Origin: Bacteroidota bacterium
Lineage (GTDB): Bacteria; Bacteroidota; Bacteroidia; Flavobacteriales; Weeksellaceae
Assembly (NCBI GenBank): GCA_023461035.1
Contig: JAEWOD010000015.1
Span: 29,665 to 93,664 of the forward strand
DNA: 64,000 nucleotides
Reading direction: 5' to 3'
The notes under the pieces were generated by a model. It was not told where the DNA came from. It searched no databases and saw nothing but the letters and a program-made list of their open reading frames with translations. This document shows positions 51,972 through 62,680 of the stretch, in pieces. The first letter of the stretch is position 1; the number at the start of each line of letters is the position of its first letter. A program made the translations under genes and the position numbers.

Positions 51972-54542
51972 ATGAATAATGACGGAGAAAAATTAATCCC
52001 GATTAACATCGAGGATGAAATGAAATCAGCCTACATCGATTATTCGATGTCGGTTATCGTATCACGTGCATTACCTGACGTCAGAGATGGTATGAAGCCG
52101 GTTCACAGACGGGTTTTATTTGGAATGTACGAATTAGGCGTAATGTCCAATAGAGCCCATAAGAAATCTGCCCGTATCGTAGGGGAAGTGTTGGGTAAAT
52201 ACCACCCTCATGGTGATTCTTCTGTTTATGATACCATGGTGCGTATGGCACAACCTTGGTCACTGCGCTATATGATGGTGGACGGACAGGGTAACTTCGG
52301 TTCTGTGGACGGTGACCCGCCTGCGGCTATGCGATACACCGAAGCCAGATTACAAAAAATTTCAGAAGAAATGCTGTCAGACATCGACAAAGAAACGGTT
52401 GATTTCCAATTTAACTTTGACGATACTTTACAGGAACCAAAAGTTCTTCCAACCCGTATTCCTAACCTTTTGGTGAACGGTGCAGCCGGAATTGCAGTAG
52501 GGATGGCGACCAATATGGCACCACATAACTTAACGGAAGTAATCGACGGAACCATCGCCTATATCGACAACAACGATGTAACTATAGATGAATTAATTCA
52601 ATATGTAAAGGCTCCTGACTTCCCTACCGGAGGTACGATTTACGGTTACAGTGGTGTAAAAGAAGCATTTGAAACAGGACGCGGAAGAATTGTCATCCGT
52701 GCAAAAACAAATTTCGAAACGGTTCACGGACGGGACTGCATCATCGTTTCAGAAATCCCTTATCAGGTTAACAAAGCCGATATGATTGCCAAAACGGCCG
52801 ATCTGATCAAAGAAGGAAAACTGGAAGGAATTTCCGAAATCCGGGACGAATCTGACCGTAAAGGAATGCGTATCGTCTATGTCTTGAAAATGGATGCCGT
52901 TCCCAACATCGTTTTAAATTTATTATTCAAACACACAGCTCTTCAATCTTCTTTCAGTGTTAATAATATTGCATTGGTAAACGGAAGACCGGAACAACTG
53001 AATCTGAAAGATTTAATTCACCATTTCGTAGATCATCGTCACGATGTAGTGGTCAGAAGAACGGAATTCGAATTAAGAAAAGCCAAAGAACGCGCCCACA
53101 TCCTGGAAGGTTATATGAAAGTAATCGGCACACAAGATGACCTTGACCGTGCGATCAGAATCATCCGTGAAAGCGCCACGCCGGACGATGCCCGGGTTGG
53201 TTTGATGGAAGCATTTGACTTATCGGAAATTCAGGCAAGAGCGATTCTGGAACTGCGTTTGAGAACGCTGACCGGGCTGGAAATCGATAAAATCAAAGCC
53301 GAATACGAAGAATTGATGAAAACCATCGATTATTTAAACGAAGTTTTGGCAAGTAAAGAACTTCGAATGAAAATCATCAAAGATGAATTACTCGAAATCA
53401 AAGAAAAATTCGGAGATGAAAGACGTTCGGATATTGACTATGCCGGTGGCGATATGAACATCGAAGATTTGATTCCTGATGAAGAAATGGTTTTGACCAT
53501 TTCACATTTGGGTTATATCAAACGAACTTCTCTTTCCGAATACCGAAAACAATCCCGTGGAGGCGTAGGAAACCGTGGCGCAACAACGCGTGACGAAGAC
53601 TTTTTAGAATATATGTTTGTCGCTACCAACCACCAATACATGCTGTTCTTTACCGAAAAAGGAAAATGTTTCTGGATGCGGGTATTTGAAATTCCGGAAG
53701 GTTCCAAAACTTCAAAAGGACGTGCCATCCAAAACCTCATCAATATAGAACCGGACGACAAAGTACGGGCTTATATCATGACACATAACTTGATGGATTC
53801 CGAGTACGTAAACAACAATTATATCGTGATGGTCACCAAAAAAGGAATTGTGAAGAAAACTTCTCTGGAAGCTTATTCACGCCCACGTGTAAACGGTATC
53901 AACGCCATTACCGTCCGAGATGGCGACCAATTGCTGGAAGCCAAACTAACCAACGGAAAAAGCGAAATCATGATCGCTTCGCTCAGCGGAAAAGCCATCC
54001 GTTTTGAAGACGAAAAAGTTCGTCCGATGGGTAGAACCGCATCCGGAGTACGTGGAATCAATTTGGGTTCGGAAGACAACGAAGTAATCGGTATGATAGT
54101 CATTGCCGATAAAGAAAACGAAACCGTTCTGGTCGTTTCCGAAAAAGGATACGGAAAACGAAGCTCAATTGAAGACTATCGAATTACCAACCGTGGCGGA
54201 AAAGGAGTTACCACATTGAACGTTACCGAAAAAACCGGAAAACTGATTGCTATTCAATCCGTTACGGATAATGATGATTTGATGATCATCAACAAATCCG
54301 GTGTTGCCATCCGAACCGGTGTAGCCGAAATGCGTGTCATGGGTCGTGCTACTCAGGGAGTTCGTTTGATTAATCTGAAGAAAAATGACGAAATCGCCGC
54401 AGTAGCCAAAGTTGCAGTTGAAGAAGAAGTGGAGGATGAAAACGAGGAAATGTTAAATGATGTTAATCACTCTGAAAATCTACCAAATAATGACGAAAAT
54501 ACGAACGAAAGTAGTAATTTAGAATCAGACACTAACGAATAA
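51972..54542 (+). CDS. gyrA: DNA gyrase subunit A
   Basis: An 856-residue topoisomerase subunit that cuts and reseals DNA with GyrB to add negative supercoils. The active-site Tyr122 lies in [10 protein letters not shown]; the quinolone-binding region [13 protein letters not shown] has Ser83 and Asp87, the sensitive residues in E. coli numbering. The C-terminal beta-pinwheel has repeated strands and a GyrA-box-like SRGGVGNRG; the tail is acidic ([21 protein letters not shown]...). The ATG at 51972 matches the normal start [25 protein letters not shown] gene follows after 8 bases, forming an operon. Confidence 0.98.
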   Translation: MNNDGEKLIPINIEDEMKSAYIDYSMSVIVSRALPDVRDGMKPVHRRVLFGMYELGVMSNRAHKKSARIVGEVLGKYHPHGDSSVYDTMVRMAQPWSLRYMMVDGQGNFGSVDGDPPAAMRYTEARLQKISEEMLSDIDKETVDFQFNFDDTLQEPKVLPTRIPNLLVNGAAGIAVGMATNMAPHNLTEVIDGTIAYIDNNDVTIDELIQYVKAPDFPTGGTIYGYSGVKEAFETGRGRIVIRAKTNFETVHGRDCIIVSEIPYQVNKADMIAKTADLIKEGKLEGISEIRDESDRKGMRIVYVLKMDAVPNIVLNLLFKHTALQSSFSVNNIALVNGRPEQLNLKDLIHHFVDHRHDVVVRRTEFELRKAKERAHILEGYMKVIGTQDDLDRAIRIIRESATPDDARVGLMEAFDLSEIQARAILELRLRTLTGLEIDKIKAEYEELMKTIDYLNEVLASKELRMKIIKDELLEIKEKFGDERRSDIDYAGGDMNIEDLIPDEEMVLTISHLGYIKRTSLSEYRKQSRGGVGNRGATTRDEDFLEYMFVATNHQYMLFFTEKGKCFWMRVFEIPEGSKTSKGRAIQNLINIEPDDKVRAYIMTHNLMDSEYVNNNYIVMVTKKGIVKKTSLEAYSRPRVNGINAITVRDGDQLLEAKLTNGKSEIMIASLSGKAIRFEDEKVRPMGRTASGVRGINLGSEDNEVIGMIVIADKENETVLVVSEKGYGKRSSIEDYRITNRGGKGVTTLNVTEKTGKLIAIQSVTDNDDLMIINKSGVAIRTGVAEMRVMGRATQGVRLINLKKNDEIAAVAKVAVEEEVEDENEEMLNDVNHSENLPNNDENTNESSNLESDTNE

Positions 54543-54550
54543 TTTAGAAA

Positions 54551-55930
54551 ATGAAAAAAATAATATTATCATTAGGAGCCTTGTTTCTGTCCATAGGTTT
54601 ATGGGCGCAGGAAAAAGAAATTGACGCTGCGTTTTCTGCAATTGAATCCAACAATACGTCAGGAGCCAAAGCAGAATTGGCAAAAGTTGCTTCTCAAATC
54701 AGTTCCAATACCATCAGCCCCGAGTCCAAAGCAAAATATTATTATACTGCAGGACAATTAGCGCTAAAAGAAGGAAATTCCATTGAAGCTGCCAAAATGT
54801 TTGGTGAAGTAGGGAAATATGAAAACGGCGTGATGTATTCCGTGAAAAATAAATCCACTAAACAAACCGAATATTATGCGACTAAAGCCGAAGCTGATAC
54901 AGCAGCGGCAAGCGGTGATTATGCAAAACCAAAAGAAGAAACACTTGCGCCCAATTTAATTTTGAAAGTGCAGGACAACCTTCGTTCAAAAGCTGAAACC
55001 CTTTTAAAAGAAGGGAATACCGCCTACCAGGCTAACAATTCTAATCTTGCAGGAGACAAATTTTTGGAAGCATCCTATTTGGTAAAAGCAATCGGAGGTG
55101 ATGCCGGATTATATAAATTTAATGCTGCAATGAGTTTTCATAAAGGAGAAGCTTATCAAAAAGCATTTGATGCTTACAAAGAATTGATCAACGAAGGATA
55201 TACGGGTGAATCCACTTCTTGGGTTGGAAAAAACAAAGAAACCGGAGAGGAAGTTTTCTTTGGCTCCAAACAAGAAGCAGAATTACAACAAAAACTCGGA
55301 CAAATTACCGGAATTAAAGAAGTTAAAACACCTTCAGTAGAAAAAGATTTATACACCTATACACTTCGTGTTTTGAGCGGATTGAAAAAATACGACGATG
55401 TAGTGGAGAAAATCACCGATAAATATCCAAACGATACTGAAATTCAGACATTGGCCGGAAATGTTTTACACAATTCGGGTAATGACGATAAATTTTTGAA
55501 TAAACTGATTGAAAATACTAAAATTGATCCGAACAATGCTTCGAATTTTTATAATATAGGTGTAATTCAGATGAATGGAGGAAAAGATACAGAAGCTATT
55601 CAGAATTTTGAAAAAGCGATACAGTTAGATCCCAATTTCAAAAATGCCTATACAAATCTTGCTTTGGTGAAAATCAAACCCGAAAAGGAATATGTAGACA
55701 TCATCAATGCCAATTTGGGTAATTCTGCCAAAGAGAAAAAAACTTATCAGGAATACAACCAAAAAAGAAAAGATCTTTATAAAGAAGTAATTCCTTATTT
55801 GGAAAAAGCATTTGAATTGGACAAAACCAGTTATGATGCTGCCAAAACACTTCGTCAGGCTTATCAGGCAGCGGAAATGTTTGACAAAGAAGATGCTATG
55901 AGAACAGTTGAAAAAACACTTCAACCCTAA
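54551..55930 (+). CDS. Tetratricopeptide-repeat exported protein
   Basis: A 459-residue protein with a Sec signal (MKKIILSLGALFLSIGLWAQ). The mature region is helical with TPR-like units, clearest at 325-375 (NNASNFYNIGVIQMNGGKDTEAIQNFEKAIQLDPNFKNAYTNLA) and near the C-terminus (YLEKAFELDKTSYDAAKTLRQAYQAAEM). It likely works as a periplasmic scaffold; partner unknown. It starts 8 bases after gyrA, and this pairing with a TPR gene is one I recall in flavobacteria. A strong terminator follows. Confidence 0.88.
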   Translation: MKKIILSLGALFLSIGLWAQEKEIDAAFSAIESNNTSGAKAELAKVASQISSNTISPESKAKYYYTAGQLALKEGNSIEAAKMFGEVGKYENGVMYSVKNKSTKQTEYYATKAEADTAAASGDYAKPKEETLAPNLILKVQDNLRSKAETLLKEGNTAYQANNSNLAGDKFLEASYLVKAIGGDAGLYKFNAAMSFHKGEAYQKAFDAYKELINEGYTGESTSWVGKNKETGEEVFFGSKQEAELQQKLGQITGIKEVKTPSVEKDLYTYTLRVLSGLKKYDDVVEKITDKYPNDTEIQTLAGNVLHNSGNDDKFLNKLIENTKIDPNNASNFYNIGVIQMNGGKDTEAIQNFEKAIQLDPNFKNAYTNLALVKIKPEKEYVDIINANLGNSAKEKKTYQEYNQKRKDLYKEVIPYLEKAFELDKTSYDAAKTLRQAYQAAEMFDKEDAMRTVEKTLQP

Positions 55931-55949
55931 AGAGAATATAATTTTCAAT

Positions 55950-55986
55950 AAACCCGTTAAATCAATATTTAACGGGTTTTTTATTT
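55950..55986 (+). terminator. Terminator of the gyrA-TPR operon
   Basis: AAACCCGTTAAAT-CAAT-ATTTAACGGGTTT, a perfect 13-bp stem, followed by a T run. Confidence 0.9.
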
Positions 55987-56007
55987 TCTCCAAATGGGGA
56001 AATAAAC

Positions 56008-56015
56008 TAATTTTG
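56008..56015 (+). promoter_or_regulatory. Putative -7 promoter element of the E1 gene
   Basis: TAATTTTG matches TAnnTTTG, 19 bases before the ATG at 56035. Confidence 0.55.
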
Positions 56016-56034
56016 AACCTTAAAAATTCAATGT

Positions 56035-58011
56035 ATGAATGTCCATTCCTATACGGATCAACAATATTTAGAATTCTATAAAAAACTACTCCTTCCACGC
56101 ATGATCGAAGAGCGAATGCTCATCGGACTTCGTCAGGGAAAAATCTCCAAATGGTTCTCTTCCTGGGGACAAGAAGGAATTTCAGTCGGAACAGCTTTGG
56201 CAATGAATCCCGAAGAATATATGCTGACCATGCATCGGAATCTCGGTGTTTTCACAGCAAGAGACATTCCTTTGAAACGACTTTTTGCTCAATTTCAAGG
56301 AAAAGCAGAAGGTTTCACAAAAGGCCGTGACCGTTCTTTCCATTTCGGAACCAATGAATTTAAAATCGTAGGAATGATTTCGCATCTCGGTTCCCAAATG
56401 GGTGTAGCTGACGGAATCGCACTCGCCAATAAATTACAAAAAAACAACGAAGCCGTTTTAGTTTTCACCGGTGATGGTGGCGCAAGTGAAGGAGATTTTC
56501 ACGAATCCGTAAACACCGCAGCCGTTTGGCAGTTGCCTGTTATTATCATTGTGGAAAATAACCAATGGGGACTTTCCACACCTTCTTCCGAACAATTTCG
56601 GATGAATTCATTTGCCGATAAAGGAATCGGATATGGAATTGATGCAGTTTCCATTGATGGAAACAACTTTTTGGAAGTCTATGAAACCGTAAAATATTGG
56701 GCAGAAGAAATCCGTCAAAATCCACGTCCGGTTTTGATTGAATGTATGACTTTCCGTATGCGCGGACATGAAGAAGCATCGGGAACCGCTTATTATCCGG
56801 AAGGATTGATCGAATCATGGGAATCCAAAGACCCGATTCTTCAATTTGAAAATCTCTTGAAAGAAAAAGAAATTTTAAATGATGAATCAATTCAAAACTA
56901 TAGAAAAGAATTAAGCGATTTTGTTTTAAGCGAATTGGAATATGCTGACAATCTACCGAAAATCATCCCCAACAAAGAAACCGAATTAAATGACGTTTAT
57001 GCGCCTTTTTCAAACGAAGAAATCGTTCCAAAATCCATTGAGAGCAATCGTGAAATCCGATTTATTGATGCTATTTCAGAAGGTTTGACGGAAGCTATGA
57101 ACCATTATCCTGAATTAATTTTGATGGGACAGGACATCGCCAAATACGGAGGTGCTTTCAAAGTAACCGAAGGATTTTTGGACAAATTTGGCGCTGACCG
57201 AGTGCGCAATACGCCGCTTTGCGAGGCTGCCATAGTCGGTGCCGGATTGGGACTTTCCATCAGAGGACAAAAATCCATGGTCGAAATGCAGTTTTCCGAT
57301 TTCGTAACCGAAGGATTTAATCAAATCGTCAATAATTTAGCAAAAGCACATTACCGTTGGAATCAAAATGCCGATGTTGTCGTGCGCATGCCGACTGGCG
57401 GCGGAGTGGCTGCAGGACCTTATCATTCGCAATCCACCGAAGCCTGGTTTACAAAAGTTCCGGGATTGAAAGTGGTTTATCCGGCGACGCCGGAAGATGC
57501 CAAAGGTTTATTGTTGCAATCCTTTGCCGACCCAAATCCCGTCATGTTTTTTGAGCATAAAAAACTGTACAGAAGTCTAAAAAGTATGGTTCCGGAAGGT
57601 TTTTATACCATTCCGTTCGGGAAAGCAAGAATTCACAAAAAAGGAGAAGAATTGACCATCGTCACGTATGGAATGGGCGTTCATCTGGCATTGGAAATTC
57701 TACAAAAACATCCGGAAATAGATGCAGAACTAATTGACTTACGAACACTTGTTCCTTGGGACAAAGAAACCGTTTTGAATTCGGTAAGAAAGACCGGAAA
57801 AGCAATTGTTTTACACGAAGATACTTTGACAAGTGGATTTGGAGGCGAAATTTCGGCGGTTATTTCGGAAGAGGTTTTCGAAGAATTGGATGCGCCTGTA
57901 TTCCGTGTGGGAAGTATGAACACACCGGTTCCGTTCCAAGCCGATTTGGAAAAACAATTTATGCCGGATACGGAATTTGAAGAGAAGCTAATTAAATTGT
58001 GGAAATATTAA
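56035..58011 (+). CDS. Fused E1 alpha-beta 2-oxoacid dehydrogenase (thiamine-dependent)
   Basis: A 658-residue protein combining both subunits of a branched-chain-type E1. The alpha half (about 10-325) has the TPP-binding motif GDGGASEGDFHESVN (from about 146) ending VENNQWG, and MLTMHRNLGVF. The beta half (about 335-658) has QDIAKYGGAFKVTEG, CEAAIVGAGLGLSIRG, FSDFVTEGFNQIVNN, MPTGGGVAAGPYHSQS and GFGGEISAVISEEVFEELDAPVFRV. It decarboxylates a branched or other 2-oxoacid, feeding an E2 lipoyl transferase encoded elsewhere. Substrate is not defined by the sequence. Has its own promoter; no E2 or E3 gene is adjacent. Confidence 0.93.
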   Translation: MNVHSYTDQQYLEFYKKLLLPRMIEERMLIGLRQGKISKWFSSWGQEGISVGTALAMNPEEYMLTMHRNLGVFTARDIPLKRLFAQFQGKAEGFTKGRDRSFHFGTNEFKIVGMISHLGSQMGVADGIALANKLQKNNEAVLVFTGDGGASEGDFHESVNTAAVWQLPVIIIVENNQWGLSTPSSEQFRMNSFADKGIGYGIDAVSIDGNNFLEVYETVKYWAEEIRQNPRPVLIECMTFRMRGHEEASGTAYYPEGLIESWESKDPILQFENLLKEKEILNDESIQNYRKELSDFVLSELEYADNLPKIIPNKETELNDVYAPFSNEEIVPKSIESNREIRFIDAISEGLTEAMNHYPELILMGQDIAKYGGAFKVTEGFLDKFGADRVRNTPLCEAAIVGAGLGLSIRGQKSMVEMQFSDFVTEGFNQIVNNLAKAHYRWNQNADVVVRMPTGGGVAAGPYHSQSTEAWFTKVPGLKVVYPATPEDAKGLLLQSFADPNPVMFFEHKKLYRSLKSMVPEGFYTIPFGKARIHKKGEELTIVTYGMGVHLALEILQKHPEIDAELIDLRTLVPWDKETVLNSVRKTGKAIVLHEDTLTSGFGGEISAVISEEVFEELDAPVFRVGSMNTPVPFQADLEKQFMPDTEFEEKLIKLWKY

Positions 58012-58039
58012 GGACAAGGAAAAAGGTTAAAGTATAAAT

Positions 58040-58747
58040 TTGACAATTGCAACATTTAATATTGATTGGGCAGGCAAAAGCAGACATTCTGCACATTCAA
58101 AAAAAATTGAGAAATTTTTAAAAGACCATACATTTGATTTTTTAGTAATTACAGAAGGAATTAATTTGGAATTACCAAACTATCCTTTCAAATATTTCTC
58201 TGAACAAATTCCCGAAAATGTAGAATATGAAGGATTGAACTATTCGCAGTACTTAAATGGTGAAAAAGCTTTCCGAACCATTATTTATTCTCAATTTCCT
58301 GCAAACTGTATATGCGAAGTATCTGATCCCAAAACAAGTCTTGCAATTGAATTTTCTACTTCATTTGGGGAAATAGTAATGTATGCAACAATTATCGGAA
58401 CTTGGTTTAATAAAAAACCATTTGCCCAAAAAGAATTACAGAATTGTATTTCTGATTGCTTGGACATTTCAAAATAAAATCAAAATCTTTTCATAATTGG
58501 CGATTTAAACACTTCTTTTTTGGGGAATGAAAAGGCATTCACAATTAATCAAGAAACCACAAATTCATTGATTCAATTATTCAGAACACTTGATTTGGTC
58601 ATTCCTACTCAATCAATCCAACAAAATATTGATCATATCATCATTCCGAAATCATTTGAATCCCTCCTACTTAAATCTGAAATTTTTATAAAGAAAAATG
58701 AATTGAGTGACCATCCAGGAATTTTGATTGAATTAAAGCAAAAGTGA
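58040..58747 (+). pseudogene. Endonuclease/exonuclease/phosphatase-family gene broken by an in-frame stop
   Basis: Two frames in the same register (58040-58477 and from 58478 to 58747) join to form one EEP-fold protein of 235 codons. The N-terminal part has ATFNIDWAGK and VITEGIN (metal-binding Glu), the C-terminal part IIGDLNTSFL (GDxN motif), IDHIIIP and NELSDHPGILIEL (SDH motif), all in the right order. A single TAA at 58475-58477 separates ISK from NQNLFIIGDLN. It starts at TTG 58040 with no ATG, right after the E1 gene. Either a pseudogene or a base-call error; if real, the catalytic Asp/Asn and His are lost from the product. Confidence 0.75.
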
Positions 58748-58788
58748 TAAGGAACAATTTTTGAGGAATTCATCTGAAATTTCTCATT

Positions 58789-60015
58789 ATGAATTTCCGC
58801 ATCCTTATTTTATCGTTTTTCATTTTATTCAGTTGTTCTCAAAAAAATAAAACCGTTTCAGGTTCTTCTGAAAAAACAGAAAACCTCCCTCCTGTCGAAA
58901 CCGAGAAACCCAATTCCGATTACAAAGCAGCATTTGCCGGACAAACCCGGATTTCAGGTGTCAAAACCAAAACACCATATCAGATTGACATTCTTGCAAA
59001 AAGTCTTACAAAACCTTGGGGGATTATTCCATTACCGGATGGAAGATTACTCATCACGGAAAAAGCCGGAAAAATGCAAATCTATGATGAAACCGGGCTT
59101 CGGGTTAAAACCATAGCAGGATTTCCGGAAGTAGATGATCGCGGACAAGGTGGAATGCTGGATGTTGCACTTGACCCGGATTTCACTTCCAATCAAATGA
59201 TTTATTGGTCATTTTCCGAAAAACAATCTGACGGAAAAAATCTGATGGCAGTAGCCAAAGGAAAATTAAATGAATCGGAAGAGAAAATTGAAAATCCGGT
59301 TGTGATTTTCCGTGCGGTTCCTGCGATGGACAGTTCGCTTCATTATGGTTCTAGACTTCTTTTTGATAAAGAAGGATATTTATTTGTAACAACAGGTGAG
59401 CGTTCCATCATCGAAGGAAGAGTTCAGGCGCAGGATTTAAAATCGGCATTGGGGAAAATTTTCAGAATGGATAAAGATGGAAATCCCGCTCCGGACAATC
59501 CTTTCCTGAATCAAAAAGATGTAATTCCACAGATCTATGCTTCCGGTATCCGAAATGCTCAAGGATTGGATATCCATCCCGAAACCGGAGATTTATGGGA
59601 ATCGGAATTTGGACCACGTGGTGGCGATGAGCTAAATATCATAGAAAAAGGAAAAGACTATGGCTGGCCGACGATTACCTATGGCATCGAATACAGTGGA
59701 GAGCCCATCGGAGAACCCATCATTCAACAAAAAGAAGGAATGGAACAGCCGATTTATTATTGGGATCCGGTGCTTTCTCCAAGCGGAATGACTTTCTACA
59801 AAGGTGATGCAATTCCGGAATGGAAAAACAATCTTTTCATAGGCGGGCTCAGCAGTCAGCACATCGCACGAATCATCATTGATGGAAAAAAAGTAGTGGG
59901 CGAAGAACGATTATTGGCCGATGAAGGACAGCGTTTCCGCGATATTGCTTATTTTGATGGAATGCTGTATGCGGTAACCGACCAAGGTAGATTATACAGA
60001 ATTAAGAAGAAATAA
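58789..60015 (+). CDS. PQQ-dependent aldose sugar dehydrogenase-like lipoprotein
   Basis: A 408-residue six-bladed beta-propeller of the glucose/sorbosone dehydrogenase (YliI) type, anchored by signal MNFRILILSFFILFSC (Cys16). Key features: PWGIIPLPDGRLLITEKAGKM, GQGGMLDVALDPDF, LHYGSRLLFDKEGYLFVTTGER, ASGIRNAQGLDIHPETGDLWESEFGPRGGDELN and SPSGMTFYKGD. These match the PQQ and calcium sites of the family, oxidising aldoses in the periplasm if PQQ is available. No PQQ synthesis genes are near. Confidence 0.9.
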   Translation: MNFRILILSFFILFSCSQKNKTVSGSSEKTENLPPVETEKPNSDYKAAFAGQTRISGVKTKTPYQIDILAKSLTKPWGIIPLPDGRLLITEKAGKMQIYDETGLRVKTIAGFPEVDDRGQGGMLDVALDPDFTSNQMIYWSFSEKQSDGKNLMAVAKGKLNESEEKIENPVVIFRAVPAMDSSLHYGSRLLFDKEGYLFVTTGERSIIEGRVQAQDLKSALGKIFRMDKDGNPAPDNPFLNQKDVIPQIYASGIRNAQGLDIHPETGDLWESEFGPRGGDELNIIEKGKDYGWPTITYGIEYSGEPIGEPIIQQKEGMEQPIYYWDPVLSPSGMTFYKGDAIPEWKNNLFIGGLSSQHIARIIIDGKKVVGEERLLADEGQRFRDIAYFDGMLYAVTDQGRLYRIKKK

Positions 60016-60075
60016 ATATTATTATAACCAATCTTATCTATGATTGAAAATTCAATAATTCAAAATCGACATAAG

Positions 60076-61179
60076 ATGAGACCTATTTTAATATGTGCAT
60101 TAATCATCAGTGATTTACTGATTTCTTGCAACAATGATAATAACGATGGCAATGAAAATCCAATTGGAGAAACCCAAAAAGACATAGAGTTTACCGGTTA
60201 TTTCCAACGTGAATCCGGTTGGATTGCCGGAGATGGAGCTGCTTCGATCGATTTGAAAAACGGAAACAGTCTATGGACATTTGGAGATAGTCATATTGAC
60301 GATTACAATGCTTCTACCCAAACAGTTTGGTGTTTGTTTCAGGTTCGAAATGCCGGATTGACAATGGGTAATTCCAATCCCGAAAATCAACAAACCTACA
60401 CCGGCACAGGATCTCCAGCCTCTTTGTTTCAAGTTGGGACGAATAATGAATATTGGTTTTGGCCAAACGGGGGTTACACCCAAAACGATACGTGTTATGT
60501 CTTCCAAAACCGGATACGTTCAACCGGAGAGGGCGGAAGTTTTGGGTTTGAATCGGTGGATTCGCTTTATGTATCCAAAATATTTGTTCCGACTATGGAA
60601 GTTAAGGGTTATGCCGCATTGGGTAGCAAAGATGATATTTCGTTTTCGTTAGGACCTGTGGCTGATGGTGGTTTTCAATACATTTACGGAGACCGGGACA
60701 ACGGTTTGGGACGTGATATTTTTGTGGCCAGATTTCCTGAAAATAATTTGTATGCAGACTGGGAATATTACAACGGATCAGGATGGACAACCGATATCAA
60801 CCAAGCAGAAAAAATCCATTCGGAATTTACGGCTTCCTTCTCTTTTGCAAAAATAGAAGACAAATATCTGATGGTTACTACTGAATTCAGTGTGGGTTGT
60901 GACCAGGGAAATAAAATTTATATCCAGACTTCCTCTGTTCCTTATGGTCCGTTTGAAAACAAAAAAATGATCTGGACACTGGATGATCAATTGGAAGAAC
61001 ACGATCCATTTTTTTATTTGGCAAACATTCATCCACAATACAGTTCATCCGAAAAAGGTTTGTTAATTACCTATTGCATCAACGGATATGGAGACTGCGT
61101 GGAAACCTGCATAGACAACCGTTTAAATCCGGATTATTATCGTCCGAAAGCTATCCGTGTACCGTATGACAACTTTTGA
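60076..61179 (+). CDS. DUF4185/DUF5005-like beta-propeller lipoprotein
   Basis: A 367-residue lipoprotein, start ATG at 60076 (signal MRPILICALIISDLLISC, Cys18); an upstream ATG 12 codons earlier gives a weaker signal. The mature chain shows blade-like repeats of GDGAASIDLKNGNSLWTFGDSH, GNSNPENQQ and DGGFQYIYGDRDNGLGRDIFVARF typical of the five-bladed propellers DUF4185/DUF5005, related to glycosidases. Active residues cannot be assigned. It lies 60 bases after the sugar dehydrogenase-like gene, possibly in a common sugar-related unit. Confidence 0.72.
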   Translation: MRPILICALIISDLLISCNNDNNDGNENPIGETQKDIEFTGYFQRESGWIAGDGAASIDLKNGNSLWTFGDSHIDDYNASTQTVWCLFQVRNAGLTMGNSNPENQQTYTGTGSPASLFQVGTNNEYWFWPNGGYTQNDTCYVFQNRIRSTGEGGSFGFESVDSLYVSKIFVPTMEVKGYAALGSKDDISFSLGPVADGGFQYIYGDRDNGLGRDIFVARFPENNLYADWEYYNGSGWTTDINQAEKIHSEFTASFSFAKIEDKYLMVTTEFSVGCDQGNKIYIQTSSVPYGPFENKKMIWTLDDQLEEHDPFFYLANIHPQYSSSEKGLLITYCINGYGDCVETCIDNRLNPDYYRPKAIRVPYDNF

Positions 61180-61184
61180 CACCA

Positions 61185-62090
61185 TCAGGAAACTCCAAAT
61201 TTTCGGATGAAATCTCCCGGTGTGCAATTATGGAAAGATTTGAATTGTTTGACAAAGTAACTAACCGATGAAAACCCGCTTAAATAAGCCACATCTGAAA
61301 TATTGAAATCGGGATTTAAAAGAAGATTTCTTGATTTGACCATTCGTTCGTTCAGGATATATTCACCCGGAGATTTATTGCAATAATTTTCAAATAACCT
61401 ATACAATGTACTTTTGCTACAATTTCCTATTTCCGTCAGTTTTTGCATGGAAATAGGATGAGCCAAATTTTCTTTGATATACTTTTTCACGACAAATAAT
61501 TGGCTATTGACATTCATATCGCTTATATCTTTTTTAAAAGCCGATTGTGCTTCTATGATTCGGATGAGAAAGGATTTCAACAATAAATCGGTCAATGGAA
61601 AGTTCTCTCCTTCTTTTGTCACCAATTGTAAAATTTCATTAAATGCCCGAACCAGTTCCGAATTATTATTGAAATGAAAAGTGGAAAAATCAATCGACCA
61701 TTCTTTGTTTTGATCTGGATAGGTTGCATTCAAAAATTCGAGTTGTTTGATAATTGTTTCATTGGGAATCAAAATGGTTGCGCACTGAGCCGGTGCATTT
61801 TGTTTTGCTGTCGGAAAATCGGCATAAATAGTTTCACCTTTTGGTAAAATCAAGGAAGTGCCCGGAAGAAACTCGAAAGAATCTCCATTTTGGGTATAAA
61901 CAATTTTACTTCCTCTAATCATACTTGAAACCGACAGACCTTCATGCTGAATCTGCACTTTGGTAGAAGATTCAAATGTTTCGAAAATATTGATTTCAAA
62001 ATTGCCACAATCCAAACGTTTACGGTTCTCCAACCCCTTTCTCAAATGTTTGGGGGTTTGAATGGACAATAAATCGAGACAATAATTCAT
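61185..62090 (-). CDS. AraC-type transcriptional regulator (AraC_N domain)
   Basis: A 301-residue regulator. Residues 10-180 resemble the AraC_N (type II) ligand domain (VQIQHEGLSVSSMIRGSKIVYTQNGDSFEFLPGTSLILPKGETI). Residues 195-300 are a double helix-turn-helix: MQKLTEIGNCSKSTLYRLFENYCNKSPGEYI and ISDVAYLSGFSSVSYFVKQFKSFHNCTPGDF. It is divergent from the GlcG/HbpS-fdhA pair with a 172-base gap, so it likely controls formaldehyde oxidation or a related signal. Effector unknown. Confidence 0.88.
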   Translation of the reverse strand: MNYCLDLLSIQTPKHLRKGLENRKRLDCGNFEINIFETFESSTKVQIQHEGLSVSSMIRGSKIVYTQNGDSFEFLPGTSLILPKGETIYADFPTAKQNAPAQCATILIPNETIIKQLEFLNATYPDQNKEWSIDFSTFHFNNNSELVRAFNEILQLVTKEGENFPLTDLLLKSFLIRIIEAQSAFKKDISDMNVNSQLFVVKKYIKENLAHPISMQKLTEIGNCSKSTLYRLFENYCNKSPGEYILNERMVKSRNLLLNPDFNISDVAYLSGFSSVSYFVKQFKSFHNCTPGDFIRKFGVS

Positions 62091-62262
62091 AATTGATTTA
62101 ACCGTTAATAATTCTACAATTTAGCTTTTTGTAAAGAATTCTTCTTGTTAAAAATACAATAATTATTTTGAGTTGGGAATATCCTTATAGTTTATGAAAC
62201 TATCATTCAATTCATTAAAACCTACAATTCCTAAGTTTACTTAAATAAAAAATCAGTGTATT

Positions 62263-62664
62263 ATGAACAATATTTCATTAGAGCAAGCACGAAAAGTAAT
62301 CGATGCTGCTATTTCAAAATCAAAGGAATTAGGTGTAAAAATGAACATTGCGGTGGTGGATGCCGGAACCAATTTGGTTGCATTCAACAAAATGGATGAT
62401 GCGTGGTTGGGTTCGATTGATATTTCGCAGAAGAAAGCAAGAACGGCTCGTTATTTCAATATGGATACGGGAGCTATCGGACAATTGTCTCAACCGGGTG
62501 GTTCTTTGTACAACATCGAACATTCGAACAATGGTTTGATAACCTTTCCGGGTGGAGTTGTGATCAAGAATGCAAATGGAGAAATCATTGGAGCAGTTGG
62601 CGTAAGTGGAAGCACGGTAGAAGATGATCATGCGGTAGCATCAGCAGGCGCTTCGGCAATTTAA
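62263..62664 (+). CDS. GlcG/HbpS family protein
   Basis: A 133-residue protein with the alpha-beta fold of heme-degrading HbpS/Glc[80 protein letters not shown]. No signal peptide is seen, so cytosolic. Its ligand is not certain (heme, glycolate-related, or unknown). fdhA starts 16 bases after its stop, so they are one operon. Upstream TAAGTTTA at 62231-62238 is a one-off match to the promoter box. Confidence 0.9.
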   Translation: MNNISLEQARKVIDAAISKSKELGVKMNIAVVDAGTNLVAFNKMDDAWLGSIDISQKKARTARYFNMDTGAIGQLSQPGGSLYNIEHSNNGLITFPGGVVIKNANGEIIGAVGVSGSTVEDDHAVASAGASAI

Positions 62665-62680
62665 TTTAAAAACGCAAATT

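Noticed and set aside
60040..62090. A dedicated polysaccharide utilisation locus
   Set aside because: No SusC/SusD pair is present; a propeller lipoprotein and a sugar dehydrogenase are not enough.
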